NCBI GenBank assembly: GCA_021298875.1
Contig: JAJTHJ010000200.1
Span: 1-41,418 of the forward strand
DNA: 41,418 nucleotides
Source of the DNA: Burkholderiales bacterium
Lineage (GTDB): Bacteria > Pseudomonadota > Gammaproteobacteria > Burkholderiales > Burkholderiaceae_F
Direction of reading: 5' to 3'
A program made the position numbers and the translations under genes. Every line of letters starts with the position of its first letter. Positions within the stretch are counted from its first letter, which is position 1. Positions 1-7,576 of this stretch are shown here, one piece after another. The notes beneath the pieces are model-generated. The model did no database searches. It was not told the DNA's origin and saw only the letters and a list, made by a program, of their open reading frames with translations.

Positions 1-1333
1 AGTACATCGTGCCGCCGATCAGGCGGATCACGTAGAAGGGGAACGTGGCCTTGATGCTCTCGATGAACGTGTGGGTGAGCGTGCCGTCCTCGTTGACCGC
101 GCGCCACATCAGGCCCTGCATCACGCCGGCGATCCACATCGCGGCGATGTAGATCACGATGCCGATGGTGGCGACCCAAAAGTGGGTCGTCACGAGCTTC
201 ATCGAGTACATCTCGGTGCGCCCCCACAGCCGCGGGATCAGCCAGTACAGCGCGCCGATGGAAATCAGGCCGACCCAGCCGAGCGCGCCGCTGTGCACGT
301 GGCCGATGGTCCAGTCCGTGTAGTGCGACAGCGCGTTGACCGTCTTCACCGACATCATCGGCCCTTCGAAGGTCGACATGCCGTAGAACGACAGCGAGAC
401 GATCAGGAACTTGAGAATCGGGTCTTCGCGCAGTTTGTACCAAGCCCCCGACAGCGTCATGATGCCGTTGATCATGCCGCCCCAGGAGGGCGCCAGCAGG
501 ATCAGCGAGAAGATCATGCCGATCGACTGCGCCCAGTCCGGCAGCGCGGTGTAGTGCAGGTGGTGCGGGCCGGCCCACATGTACGTGAAAATGAGCGCCC
601 AGAAGTGCACCACCGACAGCCGATACGAGTAAATCGGCCGGCCCGCCGCCTTGGGCACGAAGTAGTACATGATCCCGAGGAAGCCCGCGGTCAGGAAAAA
701 GCCCACCGCGTTATGCCCGTACCACCACTGCACCATCGCATCGATGGCGCCGGGGTAGACCGAGTAGCCCTTGGTTAGCGAGGCCGGGATCGCCAGGCTG
801 TTGACGATATGCAGCAGCGCCACGGTGATGATGAAGGCGCCGTAAAACCAGTTGGCGACGTAGATGTGCTTGACCGTGCGCACGGCGATGGTGCCGAAGA
901 ACACGACCGCGTAGGCCACCCAGACCACCGCGATGAAGAGGTCGATCGGCCACTCGAGTTCGGCGTATTCCTTGCCGCTGGTAATGCCCAGCGGCAGCGT
1001 GACGGCGGCGGCGACGATGATTAGTTGCCAGCCCCAGAAGGTGAACCAGGCCAGCCCCGGCAAAAACAGCGGCGCCTGCGACGTGCGCTGCACCACGTAA
1101 TAGCTGGTAGCAAAGAGTGCGCAGCCGCCAAAGGCGAAGATCACCGCGTTGGTGTGCAGCGGACGCAGCCGGCCGAAGGACAGCCAGGGAATGCCCAGAT
1201 TCAGTTCGGGCCAGGCCATCTGGGCGGCAATGATCACGCCGACCAGCATGCCGACGATGCCCCATACGACCGTCATTACGCTGAAGGCGCGCACGACCCC
1301 GTAGTGGTACGTCCGGGTGGGAGTTGGACTCAT
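1..1333 (-). CDS. ccoN: cbb3-type cytochrome c oxidase subunit I (CcoN), 3' end outside window
   Basis: Catalytic haem-copper subunit of the high-affinity cbb3 oxidase, which reduces O2 to water at low oxygen and pumps protons in the inner membrane. About 444 residues are readable from the ATG at 1333 (opening MSPTPTRTYHYG); the rest lies beyond base 1, so no stop codon is seen. Visible haem and copper ligands are His60 in RLRPLHTNAV (low-spin haem), WWYGHNAVGF and GPHHLHY (CuB), and HYTDWTIGHVHSGALGW (haems b3 and b). The repeated hydrophobic helices fit a 12-helix oxidase core. A GAGAGA Shine-Dalgarno lies about 8 bases before the ATG. It follows ccoI and ccoS on the same strand, a common betaproteobacterial order, but is separated by a 190-bp gap with an FNR-like box, so it probably has its own promoter. 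Identification is secure; a CcoN-CcoO fusion cannot be excluded because the end is missing. Confidence 0.96.
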   Translation of the reverse strand, partial: MSPTPTRTYHYGVVRAFSVMTVVWGIVGMLVGVIIAAQMAWPELNLGIPWLSFGRLRPLHTNAVIFAFGGCALFATSYYVVQRTSQAPLFLPGLAWFTFWGWQLIIVAAAVTLPLGITSGKEYAELEWPIDLFIAVVWVAYAVVFFGTIAVRTVKHIYVANWFYGAFIITVALLHIVNSLAIPASLTKGYSVYPGAIDAMVQWWYGHNAVGFFLTAGFLGIMYYFVPKAAGRPIYSYRLSVVHFWALIFTYMWAGPHHLHYTALPDWAQSIGMIFSLILLAPSWGGMINGIMTLSGAWYKLREDPILKFLIVSLSFYGMSTFEGPMMSVKTVNALSHYTDWTIGHVHSGALGWVGLISIGALYWLIPRLWGRTEMYSMKLVTTHFWVATIGIVIYIAAMWIAGVMQGLMWRAVNEDGTLTHTFIESIKATFPFYVIRLIGGTMY

Positions 1334-1435
1334 CGCAATTTCTCTCGATTTCGTTGGCGGTGCGGCAAAAGCAGCCGGCGGAGGACGGACCTGCAAGCGC
1401 CGGTGTAACGGACACGGTGGCTTGCGAGCTTCGTC

Positions 1436-1483
1436 GGCGGCGATGCTAGAGACGGCGCGCGCTGCGCCGTTGACGCAAGTCAA
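1436..1483 (-). promoter_or_regulatory. FNR/ANR-type box and class II promoter before ccoN
   Basis: The palindrome TTGACGCAAGTCAA at 1470-1483 matches TTGA-N6-TCAA, the FNR/ANR half-site pair. On the minus strand a possible -10 hexamer TAGCAT follows at 1448-1443, which would place transcription start near 1436 and the box centre at about -41. That is the geometry of class II FNR-activated promoters. Control of cco operons by FNR/ANR/FixK is well established; its use here is inferred. The remaining gap (1334-1435 and 1484-1526) shows no gene. Confidence 0.75.
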
Positions 1484-1526
1484 CCCTCTTTCGGGGTAGG
1501 CGCGGCGGCGCGCGCAGGCTTTGCGT

Positions 1527-1694
1527 TCAGCGGGGGTCGGGCGGCGGGGCGAGGTCGTCCTCGTCGTCGACGATGCGCCGCCCTTCGGCGTCGAGGTTCT
1601 CGAACTGACCGTTGAACACGGCCCAGACGATCAGCGCGGCGATGCCGAGGACCAGCAGCACCGACAGCGGGATCAGCAGATAGAGCGACTCCAT
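1527..1694 (-). CDS. ccoS: cbb3 oxidase maturation protein CcoS
   Basis: Small membrane protein needed to load cofactors into cbb3 oxidase. The 55-residue product begins MESLYLLIPLSVLLVLGIAA, giving one N-terminal transmembrane helix (about residues 5-27), then NGQFENLDAEGRRI, the conserved segment with FDNLD-like spacing after the helix, and an acidic proline-rich tail (DDEDDLAPPPDPR). Length and layout match CcoS. The start is 10 bases after the ccoI stop, so the two are almost certainly co-transcribed. An AGG lies upstream at suitable spacing. Confidence 0.92.
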   Translation of the reverse strand: MESLYLLIPLSVLLVLGIAALIVWAVFNGQFENLDAEGRRIVDDEDDLAPPPDPR

Positions 1695-1704
1695 GTGACG
1701 CGCC

Positions 1705-4161
1705 TCACACTCGACGCGCGCGCAAGGCGTTGCCTACGACCAACAACGAACTGGCGGCCATGCCGACCGCGGCCGCCGCCGGCGTCAGATAGCCCAGCGC
1801 CGCGGCAGGCACGATGACGATGTTGTAGACGAGCGTCCAGCCGAGGTTCTCGCGCACGATGCGCAGGCCCTTCTTCGTCAGCTTGACCGCCGCCGCCACG
1901 TCGGCCAGGCGCGAACTGACCACGATCAGATCTGCCCGCGCCTGCGCCAGTTGCGAGCCACCGGCCAGCGCCAGCGACACGTCGGCCTGGGCGATCACCG
2001 GCGCGTCGTTCATGCCGTCGCCGAGCATCGCCACCACGCGGCCTTCGCCTTGCAGGCGGGCGATCAGCGCGCGCTTGCTCTCCGGGGTCTGGTGCGCGTA
2101 GACGCGCTGGCCGTCGTCGCCCTCGCCGTCCTGGATGCCCAGTTCGCGCGCCACGCGCCGCACCGGCTCGCGCCGGTCGCCGGAGACGAGCAGCGGCTGC
2201 GCGCCGGCCGCGCGCACCGCATCGACCAGCAGCCGCGCATCGGGCCGCAGCCGCTCGCCAAAGGCAAAGAGCGCCAGCGGCCCGTTGCCGTCGGCCAGCA
2301 CGATGGTGCTGGCCGCCTGCAGGCCCTCGCGCTCCACGCGGCGCAGCAGCCGCGCAGCCACCGGCTGCGGGTCGGTCTGCACCAGACCCAGCGCGTAGTC
2401 GGCCTTGCCGATCCGGTAACGGCGGCCGGCCACCGTCGCCTCCACGCCAGCCGAAGCCTGCACACGGCCGGCCTGCGCCTCGGGCGCGGGCAGCCGCCGC
2501 GCCTGCGCCGCCGTGACGATGGCGCGCGCAAACGGATGCACCGACAACGACTCCAGCGCCGCCGCGACGGTCAGCGCGTCGTCGGCACTCACTTCGCGGA
2601 ACAACACCACCTGCGTCAGCGCCGGCTCAGCCGTGGTCAGCGTGCCGGTCTTGTCGAAGGCAAAGGCATCGACCCGCGCGAGTTGCTCCAGCGCCGCCAC
2701 CCGCGCCGTGAGCACGCCGCGCCGCGCCAGCCCCGACTGCACCGCAGCCAACGCCGCCGGCGCCGCCAGCGATAGCGCACAGGGGCAGGTGGCGATCAGC
2801 ACGGCGATCGCGTTGGGCAGCGCGCGGGCGGGATCGACCCACCACCAGCCCAGCACCGTCGCCGCGGTGACCGCCAGCACCGCCCACAGGAACCACACCG
2901 CGGCGCGGTTGGCGAGCTCGACGATCGGCGGCCGCTCGCGGCCGGCTTCATCGACCAGCCGGCGCAGCGCCGCCAGCGCGGTCGCCTCACCCGCGCGGGT
3001 GACGGCGACCACCAGCGGCTGCTCCAGATTGATGCTGCCGGCCAGCACCGGCGCGCCTTCGCCCTTGTCGATCGGCGTGGACTCGCCCGTGAGCCAGGCT
3101 TGCGAGACGGTGCTGGCGCCGTCGCGTACCACGCCGTCGGCCGGCACCGACTCGCCGGCGGGCACCAGCACGAGGTCACCGGGCGCCAGTTGCTCGGCCG
3201 GCACCGGGTCCGTGGCGTGCGACGCCGGCCAGGCGCGCAGTTTGAGCGCCAGCAGGCGCAGGCCGCGGCGGGCCGCGTCGATGTGCGCGTAGGCGCGCGC
3301 CAGCGCCCGCGCCTGGATCCAGCGCGAGCTGTACACCAGCGCGACGAACATGGTGATCGAGTCGAAGTACACCTCGCCCTGCGCGCGCAGCACTGCCTGC
3401 GCGCTGGCGCCGAAGGCCACCGCCAGGCCGAGCGCGATCGGCAGATCCATGCCGATGGCGCGCATGCGCAACTGGTTGAGCGCCGCGCGCCAGATCGGCA
3501 AGGCCGAGAAGAGCAGCACCGGGGTCGTCAGCACGAGCTGCGCCAGACGCAGCAGTTGCGCGATGTCCGGCGGAATGTCGCCCGGCGCCGCGAGGTAGGT
3601 CGGCACCGCCAGCATCATCACCTGCATCATCGCCAGCCAAGCGAGCATCAGCCGCAGCAGGTCGATGCGCTGCGCGCGCCGCTCGTCCTGCGCAGTCGGA
3701 TGGGTGCGGTAACCGGCGCGCTCGATCGCGCGCTCGGCATCGGCCACGGTCAGTTGGGTCGGGTCGTAGGCGATCGACGCGCGCCGGGCGCCGAAGTCCA
3801 CCTGCGCAGCGGCCACCCCCGGCAACTGCTTCAGCCGGTGCTCGATCAGCAGGCCGCAGGCCGCGCAGACCATGCCTTGCACGTCGATCTGCGCGTGCGC
3901 CCGCGGGCCGGTGGGCGGCTCGGGCACCTGCGCCGCGAGCTGCGCCCGGTCGCGGCTGCCGGCCTGGGCGAGAAAGAGCTGCTCGGCGATGAACGCGCAG
4001 CCCAGACAGCAGTAGCGCCCATCGCGCCCGCCGATGGCGCGGCGGACGATCTTCAGCCCCGCCAGTGCGTCGCCGCAGTGGTCGCAGGCTCCGTCGGCCG
4101 GCGCCGCTTCGCCCGCGGCGACCGGGACTTTGGCTTTACGCAGGGCAGGCGTGTTGGACAT
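1705..4161 (-). CDS. ccoI: Copper-exporting P1B-type ATPase CcoI/FixI
   Basis: Heavy-metal P-type ATPase that moves Cu(I) across the inner membrane for cbb3 oxidase assembly. With the ATG at 4161 it is 818 residues. Seen in order: an N-terminal CDHC cysteine pair (26-29) and a YCCLGC cluster; an HMA domain with GMVCAACG (CAAC 99-102); membrane helices from about residue 170; the actuator-domain TGES motif; the ion-site CPC (459-461); the phosphorylation motif DKTGTLT (Asp503); and the hinge GDGMNDAP. The N-terminal cysteine-rich zinc-ribbon-like extension before HMA is typical of FixI rather than CopA. An in-frame ATG 10 codons upstream (4191) is also possible; neither start has a strong Shine-Dalgarno. 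It is followed by ccoS with 10 bases between. The 5' gap to the next gene contains only a small palindrome, CAGCGATCGCTG at 4228-4239. Confidence 0.95.
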   Translation of the reverse strand: MSNTPALRKAKVPVAAGEAAPADGACDHCGDALAGLKIVRRAIGGRDGRYCCLGCAFIAEQLFLAQAGSRDRAQLAAQVPEPPTGPRAHAQIDVQGMVCAACGLLIEHRLKQLPGVAAAQVDFGARRASIAYDPTQLTVADAERAIERAGYRTHPTAQDERRAQRIDLLRLMLAWLAMMQVMMLAVPTYLAAPGDIPPDIAQLLRLAQLVLTTPVLLFSALPIWRAALNQLRMRAIGMDLPIALGLAVAFGASAQAVLRAQGEVYFDSITMFVALVYSSRWIQARALARAYAHIDAARRGLRLLALKLRAWPASHATDPVPAEQLAPGDLVLVPAGESVPADGVVRDGASTVSQAWLTGESTPIDKGEGAPVLAGSINLEQPLVVAVTRAGEATALAALRRLVDEAGRERPPIVELANRAAVWFLWAVLAVTAATVLGWWWVDPARALPNAIAVLIATCPCALSLAAPAALAAVQSGLARRGVLTARVAALEQLARVDAFAFDKTGTLTTAEPALTQVVLFREVSADDALTVAAALESLSVHPFARAIVTAAQARRLPAPEAQAGRVQASAGVEATVAGRRYRIGKADYALGLVQTDPQPVAARLLRRVEREGLQAASTIVLADGNGPLALFAFGERLRPDARLLVDAVRAAGAQPLLVSGDRREPVRRVARELGIQDGEGDDGQRVYAHQTPESKRALIARLQGEGRVVAMLGDGMNDAPVIAQADVSLALAGGSQLAQARADLIVVSSRLADVAAAVKLTKKGLRIVRENLGWTLVYNIVIVPAAALGYLTPAAAAVGMAASSLLVVGNALRARRV

Positions 4162-4246
4162 GGGCGGGCGGATGGCGGGCGGCAAAAGCATACGCGCCGC
4201 CCAACCCCGCCCAGCGGCGGGCGGCCACAGCGATCGCTGATCGCGC

Positions 4247-5032
4247 TTAGGCCAGGTCTGGGGTCACGAGATCGATGCGGTCGGTGCAGATCGCATCCAT
4301 GCCCCAGTCGAAGAGTTCGCGCACGCGCGCCGGCTCATCGACCGTGTAGCAGAAGAGCCAGTAGCCCGCCTGCTTAATCTCGCCCGCCTGCGCGGCCGTC
4401 AGGTGCTTGTGGTTGGTGTGCAGTGCGACCGCGCCCAGCGCCTCCAGTTGCGCGCGCCAGTCGGGCGGCACGCGGGCGAGCAGCAGGCCGCGTGGGATGT
4501 TGGGCGCCACCGCGCGCGCGGCGGCGAGCGCCGGCGGCTGGAACGAAGAGAAGAGTGGCGCGCGGGCGTCAACGTGCTCGGCGCGGTCGCCGCCGGGCCG
4601 CAACAGGTCCGCGTAGGCGCGTGCGACGGTCAGGCCGACGGCAAGGCCCGTCGGTTCGGCTTGATCCTTGGCGGGCTTGATCTCGACGTTCAGCCAAAGC
4701 CCCGCCGCGCGCGCGTAGCGCAGCGCGTCTTCCAGGCTGGGCACCGGCTCGCCGGCAAAGCGCGGCGAGTGCCAGCGGCCGGCATCGAGCGCGGCCAACT
4801 GCGCGGCGGTGCGCGCGGACACGGCGCCGCGGCCGGTGGTGGTGCGTTCCAGCGTCTCGTCGTGGATCAGCACCGGCACGCCGTCGCCGGCGAGCATCGC
4901 GTCGAACTCCGCGCCGCGAAAGCCGCGCGCCACGCCTTCGCGCAGGCCGGCCAGCGTGTTCTCCGGGGCCAGCGTGCCGCCACCGCGATGCGCGAGCACG
5001 CGCGGGTACGGCCAGGGTTGGTGGTGGCTCAT
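4247..5032 (-). CDS. ugpQ: Glycerophosphodiester phosphodiesterase
   Basis: Hydrolyses glycerophosphodiesters from phospholipid turnover to sn-glycerol-3-phosphate and an alcohol. The 261-residue protein has the GDPD TIM-barrel signatures: AHRGGGTLAPENT near the N terminus (His15, Arg16), GAEFDAMLAGDG with the metal-binding Glu/Asp, IHDETLERTTTG with the second catalytic His, NVEIKP, and a C-terminal YTVDEPARVRELFDWGMDA. No signal peptide is visible, so it is probably cytoplasmic like UgpQ. Its ATG overlaps the stop of the DUF4442 gene (ATGA at 5029-5032), indicating translational coupling. The symbol rests on family resemblance; no ugp transporter is nearby. Confidence 0.9.
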   Translation of the reverse strand: MSHHQPWPYPRVLAHRGGGTLAPENTLAGLREGVARGFRGAEFDAMLAGDGVPVLIHDETLERTTTGRGAVSARTAAQLAALDAGRWHSPRFAGEPVPSLEDALRYARAAGLWLNVEIKPAKDQAEPTGLAVGLTVARAYADLLRPGGDRAEHVDARAPLFSSFQPPALAAARAVAPNIPRGLLLARVPPDWRAQLEALGAVALHTNHKHLTAAQAGEIKQAGYWLFCYTVDEPARVRELFDWGMDAICTDRIDLVTPDLA

Positions 5033-5490
5033 GCCGCCGCCCGCTTGCGCACATACACCACCTTCTCCACCCGCGCCACCGTCAAACCCTCTTCATCGAC
5101 CACATCGACCTCGAACACGTGCAGATGCTTGTCGCCGCCCTCCGTCATCCGCAGGATGGTATCGAGCGCGGCCTGCCGCAGCACAAAGCTCGCGCGCATC
5201 CGCCCCCGGCCGGGGGCGACGAAGTCGATGCTCGCCGCCTTGTCCCACACCGTGTAGCCGGGCGGCAGGTTATGCAGCACCATTAACGCGAAAAACGGAT
5301 CGGTCATCGCGTACAGCGAGCCGCCGAAGTGGGTGCCGAAGTAGTTGCGGTTGGTCAGGCGCAACGGCATCTCGACCTCCACCTCGCGCCAGTCGGGCGC
5401 GATGCGCCGCACGCGGATGCCGGCGCCGAGGTAGGGCGGCCACAGATTGAACAGCCAGCGAAAAACGCGCGGCGAGATCTTTCGAGCCAT
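5029..5490 (-). CDS. DUF4442 hotdog-fold (thioesterase-like) protein
   Basis: Predicted acyl-CoA or acyl-carrier thioesterase-like protein of the DUF4442 family; substrate unknown. The chosen ATG at 5490 gives 153 residues (opening MARKISPRVFRWLFNLWPPY). Key blocks are RIAPDWREVEVEMPL, NRNYFGTHFGGSLYAMTDPF (the hotdog helix region with conserved N, GT and GG) and the closing strand VEKVVYVRKR. A longer reading frame extends upstream to 5676, but that part overlaps a palindromic repeat and lacks family similarity, so the shorter start is preferred. It overlaps ugpQ by an ATGA and diverges from the CaiB-type gene. Confidence 0.82.
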   Translation of the reverse strand: MARKISPRVFRWLFNLWPPYLGAGIRVRRIAPDWREVEVEMPLRLTNRNYFGTHFGGSLYAMTDPFFALMVLHNLPPGYTVWDKAASIDFVAPGRGRMRASFVLRQAALDTILRMTEGGDKHLHVFEVDVVDEEGLTVARVEKVVYVRKRAAA

Positions 5491-5567
5491 GGGCGCAAGT
5501 CTATTGACAGTGCTGCGATGCCGCCCAGGTCGTCGCGGGTGTGCGCGCTTGGACTTCGTGGCTCGAC

Positions 5568-5611
5568 CCACGCCCCCACCCCGGCCCTCCCCCGCTTCGC
5601 AGGGGAGGGAG
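5568..5611 (+). repeat. Palindromic intergenic repeat, copy A
   Basis: C-rich block CCCCCACCCCGGCCCTCCCC, then CGCTTCGCAGGGGAGGG, which pairs CCCTCCCC with GGGGAGGG as a short hairpin. The same sequence occurs in reverse orientation at 7475-7520 and in a variant form at 7233-7271. It is a REP-like extragenic element and lies between the divergent DUF4442 and CaiB-type genes. Confidence 0.8.
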
Positions 5612-5694
5612 CCAACAGCCTTCCTGGCGAAGCGGCAAGGGGGCACCGCGCGGCAAGCCGGCGCAACCCCGCTCAATTGTTATCCTGCCGCGCC

Positions 5695-6921
5695 ATGACC
5701 GCCCGCGCCCTCGACCATCTGCGCATCCTCGATCTGACCCGCGTGCTGGCCGGCCCCTGGTGCACGCAACTGCTGGCCGACCTGGGCGCGGATGTGATCA
5801 AGATCGAGCGCCCGGGCGCCGGCGACGACACACGCCACTGGGGCCCGCCCTACCCGAAAGACGCCGCGGGCAACGACACCAACGAAGCCGCTTATTACCT
5901 CGCCGCCAATCGCGGCAAACGCTCGGTGACCGTGGACATTGCCAGCGCGCAGGGGCAGGCGCTGCTGCGCAAGATGGCCGCGCAAAGCGACGTGCTGATC
6001 GAAAACTACAAGGTCGGCCAACTGGCCAAGTACGGACTGGACTACGCCGCGCTCGCCGCGGAGAACCCGCGGCTGATCTACTGCTCGATCACCGGCTTCG
6101 GCCAGACCGGGCCGTACAAGGATCGCGCCGGCTACGACTTCATCATCCAGGGCATGGGCGGGCTGATGTCGATCACCGGCGAGCGCGACGGCGCGCCCGG
6201 CGCCGGCCCGCAGAAGGTCGGCGTGGCCGTGGCCGACCTGATGACCGGCATGTACGCGACGGTGGCGATCCTGGCCGCCGTGACCCAGCGCGAGAAGACC
6301 GGCCGCGGTCAATACATCGACATGGCGCTGCTCGACACCCAGGTGGCGATGCTGGCCAACATGAACCTCAACTACCTCACCGGTGGCCGCGCGCCCGGCC
6401 GCGCCGGCAACGCGCACGCCAACATCGTGCCCTACCAGGTGTTCGCGGCGGCCGACGGACACGTGATAGTCGCGGTCGGCAACGACGGGCAGTTCGTCAA
6501 GTTCTGCGAAGTGGCCGGCTGCCCGGAGCTGGCCGCCGATCCGCGCTTTGCGCGCAACGCCGACCGCGTGCGCCACCGCGAGGTGCTGATCCCGCTGCTG
6601 GAGCCCATCGTGCGCAGCCAGCCCGTTGCGTTCTGGGCCGAGCGGCTCGAAGCCGCGGGCGTGCCCTGCGGGCCGATCAACTCCATCGCGCAGGCCTTTG
6701 CCGACCCGCAGGTCGTAGCACGCGGACTGCGCTTCGATCTGCCGCACCCGACCGCGGGCAGCGTGCCGCAGGTGGCCAACCCGATCAACCTGTCCGACTC
6801 ACCGCCCGCCCACAACCGCGCGCCGCCGACACTCGGCCAACACACCGGCGAGGTGCTGCGCGAACTGGCGGGTCTCACCGACGCGGACATTGTCGCGCTG
6901 CGCGCGCAAGGCACGATCTGA
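5695..6921 (+). CDS. CaiB/BaiF family (class III) CoA transferase
   Basis: Class III CoA transferase that moves CoA between organic acids; the acyl substrate cannot be read from sequence. The ATG at 5695 gives 408 residues. Seen: MTARALDHLRILDLTRVLAG and PWCTQLLADLGADVIKIERP, the hallmark N terminus; GDDTRHWGPPY; NRGKRSVTVDI; ENYKVGQLAKYGLDY; ITGFGQTGPY; and QYIDMALLDTQVAML, where Asp of DMALLD matches the acyl-accepting aspartate. The C-terminal VPCGPINSIAQAFADPQVVARG is also typical. The length is normal. A longer in-frame extension upstream runs through a repeat and is not used. The acylphosphatase gene starts 5 bases after its stop, suggesting one transcript. Confidence 0.93.
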   Translation: MTARALDHLRILDLTRVLAGPWCTQLLADLGADVIKIERPGAGDDTRHWGPPYPKDAAGNDTNEAAYYLAANRGKRSVTVDIASAQGQALLRKMAAQSDVLIENYKVGQLAKYGLDYAALAAENPRLIYCSITGFGQTGPYKDRAGYDFIIQGMGGLMSITGERDGAPGAGPQKVGVAVADLMTGMYATVAILAAVTQREKTGRGQYIDMALLDTQVAMLANMNLNYLTGGRAPGRAGNAHANIVPYQVFAAADGHVIVAVGNDGQFVKFCEVAGCPELAADPRFARNADRVRHREVLIPLLEPIVRSQPVAFWAERLEAAGVPCGPINSIAQAFADPQVVARGLRFDLPHPTAGSVPQVANPINLSDSPPAHNRAPPTLGQHTGEVLRELAGLTDADIVALRAQGTI

Positions 6922-6926
6922 CGGCG

Positions 6927-7214
6927 ATGCGCGCGATCCACCTCACCATCCGCGGCCGTGTGCAAGGGGTCGGCTACCGCGACACGCTGCGCAGCGCCGC
7001 GCGGCGCAATGGCGCGACCGGCTGGGTGCGCAACCGCGGCGACGGCACGGTGGAAGCGGTGTTGCAGGGCGACGATGCCGCGCTTGACGCGCTGCGCCGC
7101 TGGGTGCGACGCGGCCCGCCGCTGGCGGTGGTCGAGCGCGTGGAAGAGCGGCCCGCCTCCACCGAGGAAACTGCGCTGATCGACGGCTCGATCCGGCGGT
7201 TGCCGACGGTTTGA
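6927..7214 (+). CDS. acyP: Acylphosphatase
   Basis: Small enzyme hydrolysing the carboxyl-phosphate bond of acyl phosphates. The 95-residue product has the full signature: HLTIRGRVQGVGYRDTLRSA, with the phosphate-binding loop and catalytic Arg of VGYR, then GATGWVRNRGDGTVEAVLQG, with the catalytic Asn of VRN. The length is usual for the family. It begins 5 bases after the CoA-transferase stop and is likely co-transcribed. The gene is followed by a 360-bp stretch of repeats. Confidence 0.95.
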   Translation: MRAIHLTIRGRVQGVGYRDTLRSAARRNGATGWVRNRGDGTVEAVLQGDDAALDALRRWVRRGPPLAVVERVEERPASTEETALIDGSIRRLPTV

Positions 7215-7232
7215 TCGAACTCGGGCACCCAG

Positions 7233-7300
7233 CGCCCCCACCCCAGCCCTCCCCCGCAGGCGGGGGAGGGAGTAAACCCCATAAGCGTTAACTTACGTTC
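7233..7300 (+). repeat. Palindromic intergenic repeat, copy B
   Basis: CCCCCACCCCAGCCCTCCCC followed by CGCAGGCGGGGGAGGGAG forms a hairpin, with a tail ending GCGTTAACTTACG. The tail is recognisably related to the reverse complement of copy D (GCGCTAACTCTGCG), so the family extends beyond the hairpin to about 70 bases. It follows the acylphosphatase stop and may act in transcript ending or stability. Confidence 0.75.
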
Positions 7301-7321
7301 GTCCGAGCGAGCAAGGCCCTT

Positions 7322-7419
7322 GCCCTCACCCCCAGCCCCTCTCCCGCTGATGCGGGCGAGGGGAGAAAGACCCTCGCCCGCATCAGCGGGAGAGGGTGGC
7401 GCGAAGCGCCGGGTGAGGG
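7322..7419 (+). repeat. Large composite palindrome, copy C
   Basis: A 24-base arm at 7339-7362 (starting CTCTCCCGCTGATGCGGG) is exactly complementary to 7371-7394 (starting CCCTCGCCCGCATCAGCG), with an 8-base loop. Outer flanks CCCTCACCC and GGGTGAGGG also mirror each other. This resembles two REP units facing each other (BIME-like). No coding potential is seen. With copies B and D it fills the gene-free gap 7215-7576. Confidence 0.85.
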
Positions 7420-7445
7420 CCGGCGTCGACACAAACTCGGGACTT

Positions 7446-7520
7446 CAACGCAGAGTTAGCGCCTGTGGGAGTAACCCCCTCCCCTGCGAAGCGGGGGAGG
7501 GCTGGGGTGGGGGGCGTGGC
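7446..7520 (-). repeat. Palindromic intergenic repeat, copy D (inverted relative to A and B)
   Basis: CCCTCCCCTGCGAAGCGGGG then GAGGGCTGGGGTGGGGGGCG is nearly the reverse complement of copy A. The left part (GCAGAGTTAGCGCCTG) matches the tail of copy B in reverse. It therefore forms an inverted pair with copy A flanking the CoA-transferase/acylphosphatase genes. Confidence 0.78.
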
Positions 7521-7576
7521 CCAACCTGGCAAGGTTCGTGGGCAGGTTGGGAGCACAAGCCGCCGTGCGACGCAGG

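Noticed and set aside
71..1415. Open frames on both strands within ccoN
   Set aside because: The true ccoN frame has no stop inside the window; the others give arginine- and histidine-rich translations without motifs.
4228..4239. GCGATCGC palindrome resembling the cyanobacterial HIP1 octamer
   Set aside because: Single occurrence noticed in a GC-rich gap; no sign of enrichment.
3100..4377. Plus-strand 425-codon frame opposite ccoI
   Set aside because: Low-complexity Arg/His/Gln translation and full overlap with the secure ccoI gene; a shadow frame.
5491..5676. N-terminal extension of the DUF4442 protein to 5676
   Set aside because: The extension crosses palindromic repeat copy A and has no family similarity; the ATG at 5490 fits the family length.
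7215..7576. CRISPR-like array in the repeat cluster
   Set aside because: Repeats are palindromic, in both orientations and unevenly spaced, with no spacers of constant length and no cas genes.
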